Assembly (NCBI RefSeq): GCF_901538265.1
Contig: NZ_LR593886.1
Span: forward strand, 9,569,738 to 9,633,737
Length of the DNA stretch: 64,000 nt
From: Gemmata massiliana
GTDB taxonomy: Bacteria; Planctomycetota; Planctomycetia; Gemmatales; Gemmataceae
Reading direction: 5' to 3'
In this document: one piece after another, positions 63,057-64,000 of the stretch
How the letters are laid out: each line of letters starts with the position of its first letter
How positions within the stretch are numbered: position 1 is the stretch's first letter
Program-made: the position numbers and the translations under genes
The notes under the pieces: model-generated
Seen by the model: the letters and a program-made list of their open reading frames with translations, nothing else
Database searches by the model: none
Told to the model about the DNA's origin: nothing

Positions 63057-64000
63057 ATGAGCGGATCTGCGATCAACAACTATCTGCGGGCGGTGGGCAT
63101 CGATCCGGCCGCGGCCGGACCGAGCGACGCGGAACTCGTTGCCCGGTTCAGCGCGACGCGGGACGAGTCCGCGTTCGAGTTGTTGGTGTGGCGCCACGCA
63201 CCGTTGTTACAGCGAGTGTGTCGGTCCGTGTTGAGGGACCAGCACGCGGCCGAGGACGCGACCCAGGCGACCTTCCTCGCGCTCGCGCGCAAGGCGGGCA
63301 CGTTTAGCGGGCGCGGGACCGTAGTCGGGTGGCTGTACCGCGTTGCCAGGCGGGTGTCGGTTCGGCTCGCGAAACAGCGCGCCCGGCACCCGCTAGCGAG
63401 CACGGAACTCGATCGCGTGCCCGCACCCGACGGTCTTCCCGCGCCCACAGACGGCGCGGGTCCGCTGTGCGAAGAAGTCGACCGGTTGCCGGAGCGCTAC
63501 CGCGTTCCCGTGCTGCTGTGCTTCTTTGAGGGGCTGACCCACACGGAAGCCGCGCGCCGAACCGGGCTACCGGTCGGCACAATCGCCGGTCGACTGTCAC
63601 GGGCCAAAGCGCTACTCGCGCGCCGGTTGTCCCGGCGCGGTGGCGTGCTCGCAGCCGTGGCCCTTCCGGTCGTGTCGGGTACGTTCGTCGGCTCCACCGC
63701 CCAAGCTGCGATACTGTTCGCTACCGACCGCGCCATCGCGCCTCTCGTTTCCGGTTCCGTTCTTTCACTCGCCCGAGGAGCGACCCAACCCGTGATCTCG
63801 TCACTCAAACTGACCGCCGCGGCCGTAGCCGTGGCCTGCACCGTGTCTGCAAGCGTGTGGGCTTTCAACGCCTCGGCCCCCGTTTCCATACCAAACGAGG
63901 ACACGCCCCGCGCAGCAGCGCCGACTGCGACGGAGCCACCGGCCCCGAAGTCGGACGCGCGCGTCGCCGGCGCGGTCCAACGGGCCAAGAGCGCGAACAC
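63057..64000 (+). CDS. ECF sigma factor with C-terminal membrane-spanning extension (cut by window)
   Basis: ATG 63057 with GAGGA 5 bases upstream; the open frame of 314 codons runs off the right edge. Sigma region 2 (HAPLLQRVCRSVLRDQHAAEDATQATFLALARKAG) and region 4 (LPERYRVPVLLCFFEGLTHTEAARRTGLPVGTIAGRLSRAKALL) are complete by about residue 195. Hydrophobic stretches follow (about 200-225 and 242-268) and then a Pro/Ala-rich segment. Planctomycetes, especially Gemmata, have ECF groups with C-terminal anchors carrying WD40 or similar domains; here the extension continues beyond the window. A built-in anti-sigma-like tail is likely. Confidence 0.88.
   Translation, partial: MSGSAINNYLRAVGIDPAAAGPSDAELVARFSATRDESAFELLVWRHAPLLQRVCRSVLRDQHAAEDATQATFLALARKAGTFSGRGTVVGWLYRVARRVSVRLAKQRARHPLASTELDRVPAPDGLPAPTDGAGPLCEEVDRLPERYRVPVLLCFFEGLTHTEAARRTGLPVGTIAGRLSRAKALLARRLSRRGGVLAAVALPVVSGTFVGSTAQAAILFATDRAIAPLVSGSVLSLARGATQPVISSLKLTAAAVAVACTVSASVWAFNASAPVSIPNEDTPRAAAPTATEPPAPKSDARVAGAVQRAKSAN

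Overview
The window is a chromosomal segment of a high-GC planctomycete, most likely a Gemmata-type (Gemmataceae) bacterium. The evidence is the set of families present: PSD1-type cytochrome c proteins, a fused ThuA/beta-propeller/HEAT/heme protein, DUF1080, two DUF1559 pseudopilin-like proteins, a Cys-rich YTV-like protein, a sigma factor with a membrane-anchored tail, and many large secreted proteins without known function. No rRNA, tRNA, CRISPR array, transposase or phage block was recognised. The organism assignment is inference from gene content.

Layout. 1-7.0 kb: two minus-strand heme proteins. 7.0-10.7 kb: a ROK regulator, a low-GC secreted protein and an orphan histidine kinase. 11.0-14.9 kb: a 1307-residue protein of unknown function, followed at 15.0-15.7 kb by a small toxin cluster (vapD, hicB, hicA). 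15.9-22.3 kb: esterase, aat with an STN-like protein, gyrA, sugar epimerase. 22.3-26.1 kb: a 60-residue ORF behind a close sigma-54 promoter match, then a tandem pair of related secreted proteins. 26.2-36.0 kb: hflX, a 1511-residue von Willebrand A/STN/Gly-rich protein, a coiled-coil protein, transketolase. 36.1-42.3 kb: STAS protein, a toroid protein with a heme motif, DUF1080, Cys-rich YTV-like protein, cysteine hydrolase, lipoprotein plus DUF1559. 42.6-54.2 kb: mostly plus-strand housekeeping genes (ettA, a LolD/MacB-like ABC transporter, oxidoreductase, methyltransferase, LpxL-like acyltransferase, a PLP enzyme), with mnmA on the minus strand. 54.3-60.5 kb: a minus-strand run (RsmC-like methyltransferase, sigma/anti-sigma operon, zinc-ribbon membrane protein, Nudix, TPR). 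60.6-64 kb: sua5, DUF1559, and a sigma factor cut by the right edge.

The most distinctive features are the vapD-hicB-hicA cluster, in which hicA stops just before a sequence that still reads like the normal HicA C-terminus; the sigma-54-driven small ORF; and several families of intergenic inverted repeats whose arms are built from 7- or 10-base tandem words. Very long open frames antisense to real genes are common here and are treated as GC/codon-bias artefacts.
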